From positions 16,215,749-16,279,748 of the forward strand of contig NC_058514.1 in the NCBI RefSeq assembly GCF_020382885.2: a stretch of 64,000 bases of DNA, read 5' to 3'. Under the pieces are notes generated by a model, which was given only the letters and a program-made list of their open reading frames with translations, was not told the DNA's origin and searched no databases. Position 1 is the stretch's first letter, and every line of letters begins with the position of its first letter. This document shows positions 1 through 12,056 of the stretch, in pieces. The translations under genes were made by a program, and so were the position numbers. This DNA comes from Scatophagus argus. Taxonomy: Eukaryota; Chordata; Actinopteri; Scatophagidae.

Positions 1-2191
1 TTCTCCAGTGCCAAAGGTGCCACCGAAGTCCAGTAACACCAAGACTTGTACCCATGCCTTTGAGACCCAAACCTGTCCGGTATTGCTGGATGTGAGTCCT
101 GACCCAAGCCCTTTTTTTTTTCTTTTCCAAAGATAAGACGGGGCCATTGGACAAATGTCACAGGGTTGCACACATCGCACACATATAAGCCCGCCAGTGC
201 CAACACCAAGCGACTCTGCAATCACCATAGCAACAACAGCAGAAAGTTAGATGTTTGCAGTGGAAAAGCTCTTTCACTTATATGAAAAGTGGAAGCAGAC
301 CAAAAATATACACCAACACAAAGAACTTGTACTCCCTGATAAACTATAGATTTAACGGTGATACGCACACTGCAGTGGTGATTGGTGATAAATGATCTGA
401 CTTACCACTTGGTAAATGAACAGATGAACCAGTTCCCAGTGATAATGAGACGTAAAGTTAATTAAGTTACATTTGAGAATAATCCATCCTCAGCCTGAGG
501 TGAAACTGAAGGATTATGAGAAAAAGAAAACAAAATATATCCTGCTCAGGTTTCTTAACTCTTAAATCTGAGCCCTAAATGATTTTCCTCCTTAAGGTTG
601 CTAGGGTTGGCATTTTCAGCTGAAGTTCCAAAACAATTTGTAAATATGCAACTGAAAGTATAAGGTGACTGAAAAGAATGACATGAAAAGCTGTTAACAA
701 AAGTCGAACATGAGAAAGAGATCCAGCCCTCGACCGCGATCGTTTCGAGACAGGATTGCCTTGGCCCGTAGCCACTCATTTTCGCTTCGGGAGTTACCGT
801 TCAAGCAGATCTGTTGGCGCTCTGTGAACAACTTGTCTGCAGACCCATGGCTCAAATCTAATCTGTGAGGGAAGTCTCTGTAAATACTTTTTCCTGTACA
901 GGAAGACTAGATTGACTTCCTGAGAAAAAGGTCTGACAGGAGTGAAAGCAAACAAGCGAAAGAGAGACGACTCTGAGCACCTTGTGGGAAACAATGACGG
1001 AATGGAAACAAAACAGGAAAGGCGTAGAAGGTCATCTCAGGTCACTGCAGCTTTAAAGAGAGCGGCGTTTGTGCAGGGAAACTGTTTCATTAGTTGATAC
1101 AGATAATGGTGTGATGTTGTGCTGCTTCTCTGGCATTATCATGGTGTCTGAAGGAGCAAAACAAACACAAGGCGAGCAGCCTGAGAAGCTGTTTGAAGTA
1201 TGGCTTTTCACTGGTTTATTTTAGGACTTTGCCCCCCCTTCATGTGTCAGAGCAGAAAGTCTGGGCTGCTCATTCTAACATCCAAGGCCCTGGCCTACCC
1301 CCTGCAGATAAGACACATAAATAAATGAGGTGCAAATGTTGAGGATTTTAAATATTGCAGACTGTTTCCTTGGCTGTTTATTAATCATATTTTGGCTTTG
1401 TAACCATAATTTCAGCATTGGGGCTTGATTTAAAGAAGTGTGACGAAGACTAAGCAAACTTTTTTCATAAAGTTTGTTTCTATTTCTTTATTTGACTTAA
1501 GACTCAATTCAGAAAAGCTAAGCACCACTTACTGCGTTACTGTGTAAACTGAGGGTTGAGGCTCTGCAGTCCTACAATGCTGCTTGGCTCTAACTTTTCT
1601 GTTAAAATCAAATGATTTGTTTTCAGATCAGTGCTAACTGTCCTGGTATATCATATGTAGGAAGAGAAGAAACTTATCCCCAATTTCTTCAATGCACATC
1701 TGCAACAGATGTGCAGCACTATGTCAGTTGCCAGTCAGAATGATGGAGTCTTAGGATCACCTGTATGCAGTTTGTCCCGTCATAGTAAGACTGATTGCAT
1801 TCGCCATCAGTGTCATACGTTTTAAAATCCGTCTCCAGTGACCACTTGTGCTGAGATTTCACCTCGCCGCCTCACACATAAAGCGATCCTGTCTCCTGTG
1901 TTTGCATAGACCAAACAGTTGGACATCAGTTTCTGCCTTCACCCCACAAGCCTGTTTGACCAGCACACAAATATAAACATATTTCCTTCCGTGCAGATAA
2001 AGGTTGTGCGGTGTGGTCAGGAAACACTATAAACATGATCGCTTGCTTTCTGAACCAGCTTCAGATGTGGATTTGCAACAGTTTTAAGTTGTGAGCTCAT
2101 CTTAGATTCTTGGTAGGGATCAGACCACAGTGTAAATCTTGTTGTTATTTCTTGAGTGTCTGATTGACCCCAGTGTGTTTTCTCCTCCTAG
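1..2191 (+). other. Intron of the TMTC1-like gene (left part cut by window)
   Basis: Non-coding sequence upstream of the first recognisable exon. I see no further TPR-coding exon in it and no convincing repeat. It ends in a pyrimidine-rich acceptor (tctcctcctag) at 2181-2191. Most of the gene must lie to the left of the window. Confidence 0.6.
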
Positions 2192-2269
2192 AGCTACAAG
2201 CTGGCTGTAGAGCTCAAACCTGACCAGTCCCAGGCCTGGATGAATATGGGAGGGATTCAGCACATTAAG
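2192..2269 (+). CDS. tmtc1: TMTC1-like gene, penultimate coding exon (TPR repeat)
   Basis: This exon of 26 codons starts and ends in phase 0 and is flanked by AG and GT. It reads SYKLAVELKPDQSQAWMNMG and then GIQHIK, a tetratricopeptide helix pair that joins in frame to the exon at 3649. TMTC proteins are multi-pass ER membrane proteins with a C-terminal TPR array, known as O-mannosyltransferases acting on cadherins. The segment belongs to the last TPR units on the lumenal side. The wording resembles TMTC1 more than TMTC2, 3 or 4 as I remember them, so the paralogue is less certain than the family. Confidence 0.75.
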
Positions 2270-3648
2270 GTAGCAAACGACCCTTCATTTCTAAAGTCAA
2301 AACATGCCCACACTGTACCTAACTGTGATAATTGACTTAGACTTAGACTTAGACTTTCTTTATTTGTCATTTGGATTTTCATCACAAACGAAATTTCGGT
2401 ACAGTGGCTCAAGCATAGCAGGAATTACCGACATATTCTTTATAAAAGAAAAAGTAAAAAATATAATATATACACAAATAAATATGCAGTAAAAAGTACT
2501 TGAAAGTGAGGTAGTTTGTGTAAAAAGTCAGTCAGCATATATACATATGTAATTATTATTGCACAGTGAGTATTTGTAATAATAGTACTTTTGTGGATGT
2601 ACAGAATATAAATATATTGCACAGTAAATAAATGGGCTGAATTGAAAATGATAGCTTTGAGTTAGATTTTCTGTAAACCAGTTCAGCTGACCATATCAAC
2701 TGCTCAGGAAACAGTTTAGAAACAGGAACATTACAGACACTAACAAAAAAGTCATTTGCATTTTGGAACGTACGATGCATGATTTTAAATATGTTTCATC
2801 ACTACAGCTCCAGCTTTCATCAAACTTGGTTTAAAAAAAATGTGTCTGACTGGCCAGAGGTCAGCACACTCTGCTCCTCCTAGCAACATGTAGATGAAAA
2901 TGTTTATTCAGTGCCTTTGTTCATGTGCACATATCGTCAAAAAACAACCAAAAAAAAACTGTAGTGTTAATAAACAACATGGGTCGCGGTCTCGTCTGTG
3001 AGACACAGCTGAGTGAGACACAGCTAAAATGCCTGTATGAGGCATCATGGAGTCCAGTGCAGACAGATGCATTCATTAAAGCTCAGGGTGGATCTGTTTT
3101 GTTTTTTGAGTGAAAAAAAGGCAGGATCACGATCCAAAGCTTTGGGCAGGCATTCAGAGAAAGGAGCTGCAGGGTGTCACGTCCATGGAAAAGAGATAGA
3201 AAGTCTTTCTAAGTGCACCAGTAGGATGTAGATTCTAGATATTATTTTAATAATATCTTAGTTCTCCCTTTAAGTCAGTAGGAAAAATAACACCCATTCA
3301 TTTGTCAGTATATCATGTGCATTAATAATAATTAGCAGTATAGAACAGAGGATTCATACTGAGAGGCTCGCCTCCCCCAGTGTTTTAAAACAAGATGTTT
3401 CAGTGTGACTTAGAATTCTTAATGATAAAACGATCTCGTCGATAATTCAGCTGAGAAATTATGCTTTGTAGCTAATGTGTGTCTTCTGTACATGAAAGGT
3501 ACAACAATATCATGAAATGCTTTTGACTCCTTTCGCTTGTCGTGAATTTATTTCTTCTGTGGAATTATTTTCAACTGAATTTAAACTACAGTTAAGCTAT
3601 TGACAGAGCCTCTGAACTGAACTACTGTTCTACTGTTTGTGTGTGCAG
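2270..3648 (+). other. Last intron of the TMTC1-like gene
   Basis: A GT-AG intron between the two TPR exons. Its main content is a LINE tail at 2334-2639, listed separately. The remainder is AT-rich sequence without recognisable features. Short open frames within it lack homology that I can see. Confidence 0.7.
2334..2639 (-). repeat. LINE 3' tail ending in (AAGTCT)n, copy A
   Basis: The left end is a (TTAGAC)n tract followed by an AT-rich 300-bp segment. The same segment is present in inverted orientation at 54388-54703 with only a few substitutions and short indels. Read on the minus strand it ends in AAATAAAGAAAGTCTAAGTC, the layout of a non-LTR retrotransposon 3' end with a simple-repeat tail. 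No reverse transcriptase is attached, so this is a 5'-truncated copy. The exact family is not determined. Confidence 0.75.
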
Positions 3649-3774
3649 GGAGACTACGCAGCAGCCAGGATGTACTACCAGCGAGCCCTGCTTCTGAGCC
3701 CTGGTTCCAAACTTCTGAAGGAAAACCTTGCCAAGTTAGACCGGCTGGAGAGGAGACTGACAGGAGGGGCATAG
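3649..3774 (+). CDS. tmtc1: TMTC1-like gene, last coding exon with stop
   Basis: The exon follows a gtgtgtgcag acceptor, opens in phase 0 and encodes 41 residues before TAG at 3772-3774. It begins GDYAAARMYYQRALLLSPGS, a TPR helix pair, and continues with a KENLAKLDRLE segment before a short GGA end. I recall a very similar KENLAKLDRLEKRL segment near the C-terminus of human TMTC1, which ends with a few more charged residues. The fish tail is therefore short but otherwise ordinary. With the preceding exon this gives the last 67 residues of the protein. Confidence 0.75.
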   Translation, partial: GDYAAARMYYQRALLLSPGSKLLKENLAKLDRLERRLTGGA

Positions 3775-4365
3775 ACCACCGCCGTTCTCCAGATGCTGTA
3801 CCATCCTGTGCACAGGTCAGGGCAGCAGGTCACCGCCCAGACCTCCTGAAGCCCAAACACCAGCCACCAGGTTGCTGGATAAAACAGACCTGGTTACTCA
3901 TATGACCTGCCTGTGTGAGAGCAGAAGAGGAGGGGGGAGGAGGGGGGGTCGTCGAGACTGTGGCGTGTTCGGAGGTGGACCCAGTGTGTTGGAGTCAAAC
4001 AGACTGGTCGAGCCACAGAAGCCTTTCGTGGGGTGAGCAGAAGCGAATGGCCGGTTGAAGACCACCGGGAGCTCCGTGCGTTGCCCTGTCTACAACAGCT
4101 TTACTTCAACATGCACATCTGCTTTCGACATTTGTGTTTGCTTGATTTTATTATTTAGGTTCATGTGAAGTAATTTCTTTTATGGCACTTAATCACAAAA
4201 TTATAATTCAGTCCTCTGCTCTGCCTATGAGAATTATTCATGTATTTACATTAGTGCAGTGAAAGTGTATTGGAAAATGTCACTATTATGAAGTAAATGA
4301 AAATCATTTCCAAACTTGACATTGGAAACAGTATGTGTAATAAAATAAGCTCAAAGGCTCACTTA
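3775..4365 (+). other. TMTC1-like 3' UTR with poly(A) signal
   Basis: Sequence after the stop codon contains a purine/G-rich tract at about 3928-3948 and a canonical AATAAA at 4339-4344. Cleavage is expected about 15-25 bases later. No other gene is recognisable here. The UTR end is inferred only from the hexamer. Confidence 0.5.
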
Positions 4366-5384
4366 CTAGCTCTTCAGAGGGCCAGATTCTGCTTCAGTGA
4401 AGGGAGTGTAATCAGCTGACCTGTCCAGCACTCAGTCACACACACATGCAATCTTTGGTCGCATCATGACAAATGGTCAGTCGGCATCAACCGGGAGTCG
4501 TTGGTCGGCCGCAGAAAAAAATCAAGGAGGGCATTCACATCCAACAGCCATTGTTTTGCAAGCAACAACAAGAGGTGTGGAAGCTACTTTGAAGATGTAG
4601 CTTGTAAATGTACAGGCTCCTCTTCATGAGAAGTAATTAAGTAAATAGTATTGGTAGTTTCTTTTACCATTTTCTACCATTTTCGAACAGAAATTCATGT
4701 TGTAGATAAGTTCCAAATAATGATAATCAAACGCTTGTCCTCCTGCTCATGCAGTGCACTTGGCTGCTGACTGACAGGATCCGTATCTTTTGACAGAAAA
4801 ATGATTACACCCGTTTTTAAAACTTAATTTTGAAAACCTGGCCCAGCTCCATTCACTTAAGAGATGCAGTTGGAAGCTCAGGAAAACCTAATAAGTGGAC
4901 CTTTGAGTTGCGTTTGTTGTGTTGCACACGAAGGGAGTAGTTTGACACAAGATTAATTTAACCACACTCACTATCAGAGTCGATCAGTGAACACAACAAA
5001 GAGCTCTCAGATTACATGACTTATTAGAAATGTAATACGTTTCAAAACAACTAGTTTATCTTTAGACATGAACTATGAGTTCCTCTGACCTCCATTTCGA
5101 GAACTGGATACAGTGTAAGACCTGATGTCGTGAGCCTTCTGCAAGTATAATAAGCTAGTGTGTCTGCCTCTGTGCGAGGAGCTGAGACTTGTGGCTTCAT
5201 GCATATCGTAACCTCTGAAGGTTGTTGTTTGGTTGCTTGTTGTGGTTTTGTTGGCAGTGATGTTGATTGTGAATGACTTACGGTGGAATGACATGAAACT
5301 GAAATGACTCGTGCAATGTCTGACTTGCACCAAGAAAATAAAGTATATGTTTTATTAAATGGTGTTTGTAGTTATTCCTCAACA

Positions 5385-5665
5385 AATGTTGTAACACTCC
5401 ACTTGGATATCCGATCGTTACATCAACAGGGACTTTAATGACATCGCGTTCTAAATACATAGGCAGAGTTGCAGCTGTAACAGCTTGCATGCACATGCAC
5501 ATTAAGTTAACTGGCTGCTGTGCATTGTCCCAATGTGTGTCTGTCTTTGTGACTGACGCCTAGGGTATATATCCAGGGTATACCCCCGCCTCTCACCCAT
5601 AGTCACCAGCCACTGGCAACCCTGCCCAGTCCCAATACTTTTGTCTATATTGTGTATATACCCTT
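5385..5665. mobile_element. Degraded Tc1/mariner-like fragment (same family as 55640-56396)
   Basis: The stretch at about 5420-5490 (GGGACTTTAATGACATCGCG, GCAGCTGTAACAGCTTG) aligns with 55675-55740 of the better-preserved copy. The end near 5630-5660 (CCCAATACTTTTGTCTATAT) resembles the terminal repeat of the same family. No transposase is readable. It is a fossil. Confidence 0.55.
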
Positions 5666-6034
5666 CCCTTCTACTGTGTGGCTGCACAGAGACATTTGCA
5701 TGTATCTTGCAGTCCCATACATTCAGGTAAAAAGGGAAAGAGAAAGCAGATTTTTTAAAATAGGTTTAAATAGGTTTCGGACTGGTCAATAGATAAGAAA
5801 GGAAAGAGGACTTCTTTCTAGTGCCAAAGAAATAAGATTTCTTTGGGACTGGCACCAAAACCTGATGACTGCTTTTCTGTATTTTCTGTGAATTCCTGTC
5901 ATTAAACAAAAAAGTTGGGTCAAAGAAGTTCATCACCAGTGAGTTTAAAAGCCATTTAAATCTTTTATCTATCACTGCTCCCAACTGACATTGGTCAGCT
6001 GGGATTGAAATAGTGACAAAAATTCATGGTCACA

Positions 6035-6165
6035 TTCACGCCTACAGGCAATTTAAAGTCACCAATTAATCCAACCTGTATGTTTTTGGACTGTGGCAGG
6101 AAGCTCGTGATCCCAGAGGGAGCCCATGCAGACTAGGGAAGAACATGCAAACTCCACACACAAGC
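6035..6165. repeat. Dispersed fish repeat fragment
   Basis: The motifs CAATTTAAAGTCACCAATTA, TTTTTGGACTGTGGCAGGAA and AACATGCAAACTCCACACA match a repeat I know as very common in teleost genomes, derived from retroelement 3' sequence. It carries no coding capacity. Confidence 0.5.
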
Positions 6166-6454
6166 ATCTGATCGACAAACGGGTTCCACAGAACATTCCT
6201 GTCGTCAAGTGCCATTCAAACCCTCCCCAAATTGCAAATGCAAGAAGAAAATGGAATCAGTTAGGGCGAACCCAAATCCACAGTTCTAATAATGACAGAA
6301 TATCTACCATATGTTTTGAATAACATTGCACTAAACATAAAAATTGTTCACTTAAATGAACAGATTTTAATTTAATTTTCCTGCATAGGTGTGTCCACAT
6401 ACTTTGAGGAGGAAAAACCTGACTGCCCATTTGTGATGAACTGAAATGTCATTT

Positions 6455-6700
6455 TCCTGATCAGCGACAGCATTAAAACCACCTGCTGAATATTTTTCAG
6501 TTCCAGAACAGCTGTCAGAACAGCTCTGAGCTGTCAAGGGAAACGAGGCCGGATCTCAGGGGGTATTTTGTTGTCACCAGCATCAGAATTTTGGATCCTT
6601 TGGAGCCTGTGTATTGAGGGTGGTTCCTGCAGGTGGGAGGGTAGATTCATCTTATTTCAGTGCATCTCTCAGATTTTCACTCAGTCATTCCACTCTGAGG
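6455..6700. mobile_element. Tc1/mariner terminal fragment, second family
   Basis: GATCAGCGACAGCATTAAAACCACCTG is close to the familiar Tc1 end whose tip reads like GATCAGCCATAACATTAAAA. It is followed by diverged inner sequence, including a TTTTGTTGTCACCAGCATCA stretch that recurs in similar form at 57595. No readable transposase. Confidence 0.5.
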
Positions 6701-6823
6701 TGAGAGCAGAATGGGACTTTACTTTCTGTACTTTCCTCAAAAAACACATGGGTGTTTGGGCATGCAACTCATGGGCAACTCATGGGCATGCAAAGAATGC
6801 AAATATTATACTACAGTACTGAC

Positions 6824-6824
<1 letters not shown>

Positions 6825-6856
<32 letters not shown>

Positions 6857-6945
6857 CAGATAGACAGACAGACAGACAGACAGATAGACAGATAGATAGA
6901 TAGATAGATAGATGGATAGATAGATAGATATACTTTATTGATTAC
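6825..6945 (-). repeat. (TAGA)n microsatellite at a LINE tail
   Basis: About 105 bp of TAGA/CAGA units run into TACTTTATTGATTACAGGC. Teleost LINEs of the RTE/L2 kind often end in TTTATTGATCCC-like sequence next to such an array, read on the minus strand, so the array probably grew from a LINE 3' tail. Confidence 0.65.
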
Positions 6946-9159
6946 AGGCTAGGAAATTGCAGGCATGTTGCTAATTTCAGCAGATGCAGATCTAGCTTGT
7001 CAGCTTCATCTCTGCAAACTGTCATTTATTATAGAAATGGTTAGCAGCCGCTGCGCAAGCTCACAAAGTCAACGTGTTGATGTTTATCACGCATATTATA
7101 TTTAATTGTTACCGTCTTACTTTAGTATACTAATATTTGCAAATTAACACCAAACGCACAGCACAGTTGAGGCTGTTAGGAATGTCCTTAGTTTTACAGG
7201 TGATTGAACATAAAAGTATTAGACACCTAAACATTTTGACCTAATATTGAGATTTGTTGGAAAGTTAAGGAATCCAAACCTTTAACCAAACTGCCATTTT
7301 TAGAGCCCAGCTGCCAGTGTGTCTTAAATGAGGCAGGACAGGTGACCGGTGCAATCTTTGCACTGCTTTTCTAAACGTATTCATTCCATCATCATGCCCA
7401 ATACTGTTGCCGTCAAGCATAAAGCTAAAATGTTGATTAAATTCGAGCACTTTGTGATATTTCTGTTCTACTTGAAATACTTGGAACTACTCTCCAAACT
7501 ACTCAGTGTTTATTTGTAGCCACCTCATATTCTCGACTGAGTAACAAGAAACTGGATGTGTTCCAGTCACAAACACCCAAACAAGAGAATCATCAAAGGG
7601 CTATGGCGTACAGCCAGCACTAAGAGAGCATGGCGGAAATAAGATTTGCCTACAACAGAAGGACAGGACTTTGAGGTAAACAGCCTTTTAGAACTATTCT
7701 TGTCACAACAGGAAAGTTTTCCACTGACTGTAAACATCTTCATAATCCTCCATGAACAGGAAAACACGTAAGTGTGGAATCTGCAAAAGAACTTGAAGTT
7801 AGTCTTTGACTTATATGTGCTTATATATTCTCTCAATATGTAAACATCCAGGCCAAATGTCTGCTTCTACTGATTAATGTGTATATCCCGTGATGTGTTA
7901 CTTTTCTGGTTTAGAGCAGAGATCACAGCAGGTTCTACAAAACAAACCGACAGCACCTCGCAGACTAAATGGCGCTTTCAACAATGAAGTTCTCTGAAGG
8001 AGAGAGGGATGACAAGAGAGATGTTAGGATGGCTGTGTAGTGGATGAACTTAAAAACACAAGGCTTGAGGCAGAGGTTAGGTGCAGACCAACCAGATGTT
8101 TATTTCACCCACACAAACACATAACAGGAGAACAATAGACAAACACCATGGACCCCAAGCAGCATGTGGTCCTGACAGCCAGCCCTCCTAAATACTGGCA
8201 GCCTTTTATACTCTGCCACTGATTAGGACCTCAGCCACTGCCAAACATAGGAAAATATACCCCTCCCCTAACATCAAACATTACAACAACTTACAAACAG
8301 AATTAAAATACATATCCCCTTGTATTTGTCTCCCACAGCCGACATGCTCTCAATTTATATACTACTATACAATAATGTGACAGAAACCTGGAAAGAAAAT
8401 ATACAATACATTGCCACCCCCTTTCTTATTAACAATATGGTATCTCCCAGAGTCTTAAATTGGCATTCAATTTTCCCAGGGACTCTTTTAGCCTGACCAC
8501 CCTGGAACAAAGACAACAGGTGAGTGACCTTCCACACAATATTGTATAATTAAGGCATCACTGTAGAAGTGGTAACACTACTAAGACAATGTTGATTATC
8601 CCCACTAAGTTTGCTTTGTCTCCTCTTATCATTGCAGACCAGGACTCAATTCCACCTCAGCTGAGAAGCACCTCTCACATCACCAAACCAAACCTTTTCA
8701 ATACCCACAAAAAAGAGAGGAAATGCTAGGAAATCAGTAATGAAAGAGGACCTTCATTAGAAGAGAGAAACAGATGTTACAGAGCTTATTTAGAGCAGAG
8801 CTAGTGAGATAGAAAGAGAAGAATGAGGAGGAGGAGAATGGGAAAAGAAAAGCATGGCAAAAGTGACAGAGAGGCAGCTCTTCAAAGCCTGTTAAGAAGC
8901 ACTTTGCTTCTCAAAGGCAGAGGATCCCTGCTGTATCTTCCTTGGAGTTCACCTTGATCTGGTCAGTGGAACGTACTGCACATAAAAAACAGAAACACCA
9001 CTTACTGATGCTTCAACTGTAACTGCACACCCAAATTCTGCTAGTTCACGCCCTGCCAGCAATTTGTGTGAGATTTCTGTGAATGTAAACAATGAAACAT
9101 CAAGAATTTATACTTTTTTTGCAAGTACTTCTAAAGAGTTTTGATGTCACTTTCTGGCT

Positions 9160-9270
9160 ATGTATGTGCACCCACCCTCCAACCAGGTGGGGTGGATTTG
9201 GCTTATTCTGGTGCATCCCACAGATTCTTGGTCAGGTTGGGATAGTCTGCAGACTGTTGTGTGGTCTTTG
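9160..9270. mobile_element. Tc1/mariner shred
   Basis: CCAACCAGGTGGGGTGG, GTGCATCCCACAGATTCTTGG and related wording resemble the transposase region of the Tc1 family also seen at 6455 and 57575. The fragment is short and frame-broken. Confidence 0.35.
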
Positions 9271-10097
9271 TGATGGGGTTGGTAGGAATTAATTTTCTGT
9301 AATTGGCCTTCATTTACTCCACATTAAAAGTTGCAGTTTCTGACAGCCTGATGTCACATGTGGAAAATTAAAAAAAACAACAGTGAATACAAATACACTG
9401 CACTTCTATTTTCTAGCTAAAAAAATGTTACTATAGTTTAGAAAAGGTAAGTTAAAAGGCATGAGAATCCTAAGTATTCAAGTTCCAGTTTCAAAAGTCA
9501 TTAGTAAAACCATCGAGCACATTATACAATGGTAGGAAAATATTTTCAATAAACACCTACACAAAGGGCAACCATCTACTGCACACAGCCGTTAGAAACT
9601 GAGTGCATTTAGCTGATATTTAGCCTGGTGAGCCAACAACAGTAACGCATTCAGGAAAGACACTGAATCATTAATCAATGCTGCAGTCAGAGTCACTGAT
9701 AGCAGAACATAGAAAAAAACTGCACACGGGCAGCTTGAATTACATTAAAGCTCTCTGCACGAAAATATAAACTGATCAAATCTAGAATAAACAACAACCG
9801 TGTTTATTAGTAACCTTCCATCAGCCCTAAACAGTGCAGAGTACTTGCGCACTGTGAGTTTAGGAGGAACGTGTCGTTTATCCAAGCGCCAAGGGTTTTG
9901 TTGTTTAAAGTGGCCCACTGTTAAGATTCGCGACAATCAGTGTACAGAACTGCAATGGAACAGTTTCCATACTTTGACAAGAACAGCATACCTTGATCTT
10001 GCGCCAGATTAAATGGGCCGTGACAGCCAAGAGGCAAATAACGTCAGTTAACGAAACAAGGGAAACGTCAGAGAGAGTGAGCCAATAATGCAGCGTG

Positions 10098-10169
10098 TCC
10101 CTGGTGGTCTAGTGGTTAGGATTCGCCGCTCTCACCGCCGCGGCCCGGGTTCGATTCCCGGTCAGGGAA
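10098..10169 (+). tRNA. tRNA-Glu (CTC), copy 1
   Basis: A 72-nt tRNA starting TCCCTGGTGGTCTAGTGG, with anticodon CTC in the loop CTCTCAC and an intact B box GGTTCGATTCC. The acceptor stem pairs with TCAGGGA. A TTTT Pol III terminator follows at 10175-10178. One flaw is that the 5' anticodon stem reads CGCCG instead of CGGCG, leaving a C-C mismatch in the middle of the stem. It may still work but is not an ideal gene. Confidence 0.88.
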
Positions 10170-10544
10170 TGAGATTTTAGCACTGTCATGCACGTACAGC
10201 ACTGTGACATAGTTGTTCCAGCAAAACAGCGTTTCTCTGCCTTTCTCCAACGGCACCATTCACTAATGGAATCTTCTCTACCCAGAGCAGAAAGAGCACG
10301 ATAAACATTTATGGAAACTTTCCTGAAAGGCGAAAGATATATAACAGAAGAGCTAAGTGAAGCCCAAATCTCACCGCCTGATCAGCGTCCCAGGAAGCCG
10401 CAAGACATGTTGGCAAACACAGCAGTTATTTTGTGAAAGACAATTTTCCAATGGCACAATGTGGCACATACTTGAAAGGTTTTATCACAGCATCTGGAAA
10501 ATAATAAAGGTTGTTTCCACAAACTTCAGGACACTCACAGCTCA

Positions 10545-10616
10545 TGCATTGGCCGGGAATCGAACCCGGGTCAACTGCTTGGAAGGCAGCTATGCTCACC
10601 ACTATACCACCAATGC
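10545..10616 (-). tRNA. tRNA-Gly (TCC), copy 1
   Basis: On the minus strand the gene begins GCATTGGTGGTATAGTGGTG and ends in CCAATGCA. The anticodon loop CTTCCAA gives anticodon TCC, and the B box GGTTCGATTCC is intact. Relative to the vertebrate form I know (GCGTTGG...CCAACGC) the third acceptor pair is A-T instead of G-C on both sides, so pairing is kept. No TTTT terminator lies immediately downstream. Confidence 0.9.
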
Positions 10617-11000
10617 CTTGCGAAAAGGGTCACAACGGAAGCATGTGTGATCTACATTTCATAGCACTTGCTGAAACGTCGACTCACTTGACAGAACACC
10701 ACAGAACCATTTGGAACTGGAAACTGATCTGCCCAAATCACTTTGACAAGCAGCAAATCTCCGATAAACAAAGAGTGATGAATGCTGTTCTGGAAAGCCA
10801 AAGATATGTAACAAAAAAGTTCCGTTAAGCTCAAGTTCGCAGAAAGCAGACTGCTATGTTGACAATTGTAACAGGAACTTTGTAAAACACAGCACTGAAA
10901 AAGCAGAATGTGGCACCAATTTTAAATGCTTTACCACAGCAACTGGACAAAGTCAAGGGCATTGCAAATTTTCTGACAACAGGAGAACAATTAGAGAGTA

Positions 11001-11072
11001 TGCACTGGCTGGGACTCAAAAGTGGTCAACCGCTTGGAAAGGGAGCTACACTCACCATTATGCCACCAATGC
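11001..11072 (-). pseudogene. tRNA-Gly pseudogene
   Basis: Exactly 72 nt long and in the same orientation and flanking context as the two good Gly copies, but with many changes. The B box region reads ACTTTTGAGTCCC on the minus strand instead of GGGTTCGATTCCC, and the anticodon arm is also altered. It is a decayed third copy, and no matching Glu gene remains in its unit. Confidence 0.8.
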
Positions 11073-11621
11073 TTTGCAATGCTTTTGCGTTTTCATGACA
11101 GCAGTACATGTGCCCTACAAGTTGCAGCGCAATACAGTAACATGGACTTGCTGGACTGAATATGTATCCCAAGGCCAGATCCAACCACAACTGCCTTATC
11201 TTGGGACCACCTGATTTTCCAGAAGAAATGGACCTGATCAAGCCTAGAATCAACAAAAAGTGTGGACATCAGTTCCACCCTTCAGCTCTAAGTAATGTGG
11301 TTGCTACATACCATTGGTTGACGAGGAATGTGTCATTTATCCGAGAACCAAGGGTTTTGTCCAGCAAGGCTGACCATTGTTAAGACCTGTGACAATCAGT
11401 GCACAGAACTGCAATGCAACAGTTTCCATGCTTTGACAAGAACAATATACCTTGATCTCATGCCAGATTAAATGGGCCGTGACAGCCAAGAGGCAGATAA
11501 GATAAGATGACGTGCATATGTTTTTTTTCTGAAGACATCAATTAACGAAACAAGGGAAACGTCAGACAGAGTGGTAATTAAATTCGTCCGCTTTTGTATC
11601 CTTCACTGGGAAAGCAATGCA

Positions 11622-11693
11622 TCCCTTGTGGTCTAGTGGTTAGGAATCGGCGCTCTCACCGCCGTGGCCCGGGTTTGATTCCCGGTCAGGGAA
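11622..11693 (+). tRNA. tRNA-Glu (CTC), copy 2, probably decaying
   Basis: The anticodon stem CGGCG/CGCCG is intact here, unlike copy 1. The acceptor stem has T for G at position 6 (TCCCTTG against TCAGGGA), the B box reads GGTTTGATTCC instead of GGTTCGATTCC, and the downstream terminator has only TTT. The T-loop change falls at a nearly invariant C. I read this copy as weak or already a pseudogene. Confidence 0.75.
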
Positions 11694-12056
11694 TGAGACT
11701 TTAGCACTGTCATGCACGTACAGCACTGTGATGTACCCTGCAAAACAGCGTTTCTCTGCCTTTCTCCAACGGCACCATTCACTAATGGAATCTTCTCTAC
11801 CCAGAGCAGAAAGAGCACGATAAACATTGAAGAAGGCTTTTCTGAAAGGCGAGAGACACATGAGAGAAGAGCTAAGTGAAGCCCAAATCTCACCACCTGA
11901 TCAGCATACCAGGAAACGGCAAGACATGTTGGCAACCACAGCAGTTATTTTGTGAAAGACAATATTCCAATGGCACAACGTTGCACATACTTGAAAGGCT
12001 TTACCACAGCAGCTTGAAAACAGTAAAGGTTATTCCCACAAACCATTCACAGACTA

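Larger units (their letters stand above)
4366..9770. other. Intergenic region with decayed Tc1 fragments and a TAGA microsatellite
   Basis: No convincing gene. Recognisable parts are an old Tc1 fragment (5385-5665), a widely dispersed fish repeat (6035-6165), a second Tc1 family (6455-6700), a TAGA array with LINE-tail sequence (6825-6945) and another Tc1 shred (9160-9270). A possible terminal exon on the minus strand at 8911-8975 is discussed in the findings. The segment 8030-8700 has no feature I can assign. Confidence 0.6.

Noticed and set aside
6825-6930. CRISPR-like array
   Set aside because: The repeats are 4-bp TAGA units without spacers: a microsatellite.
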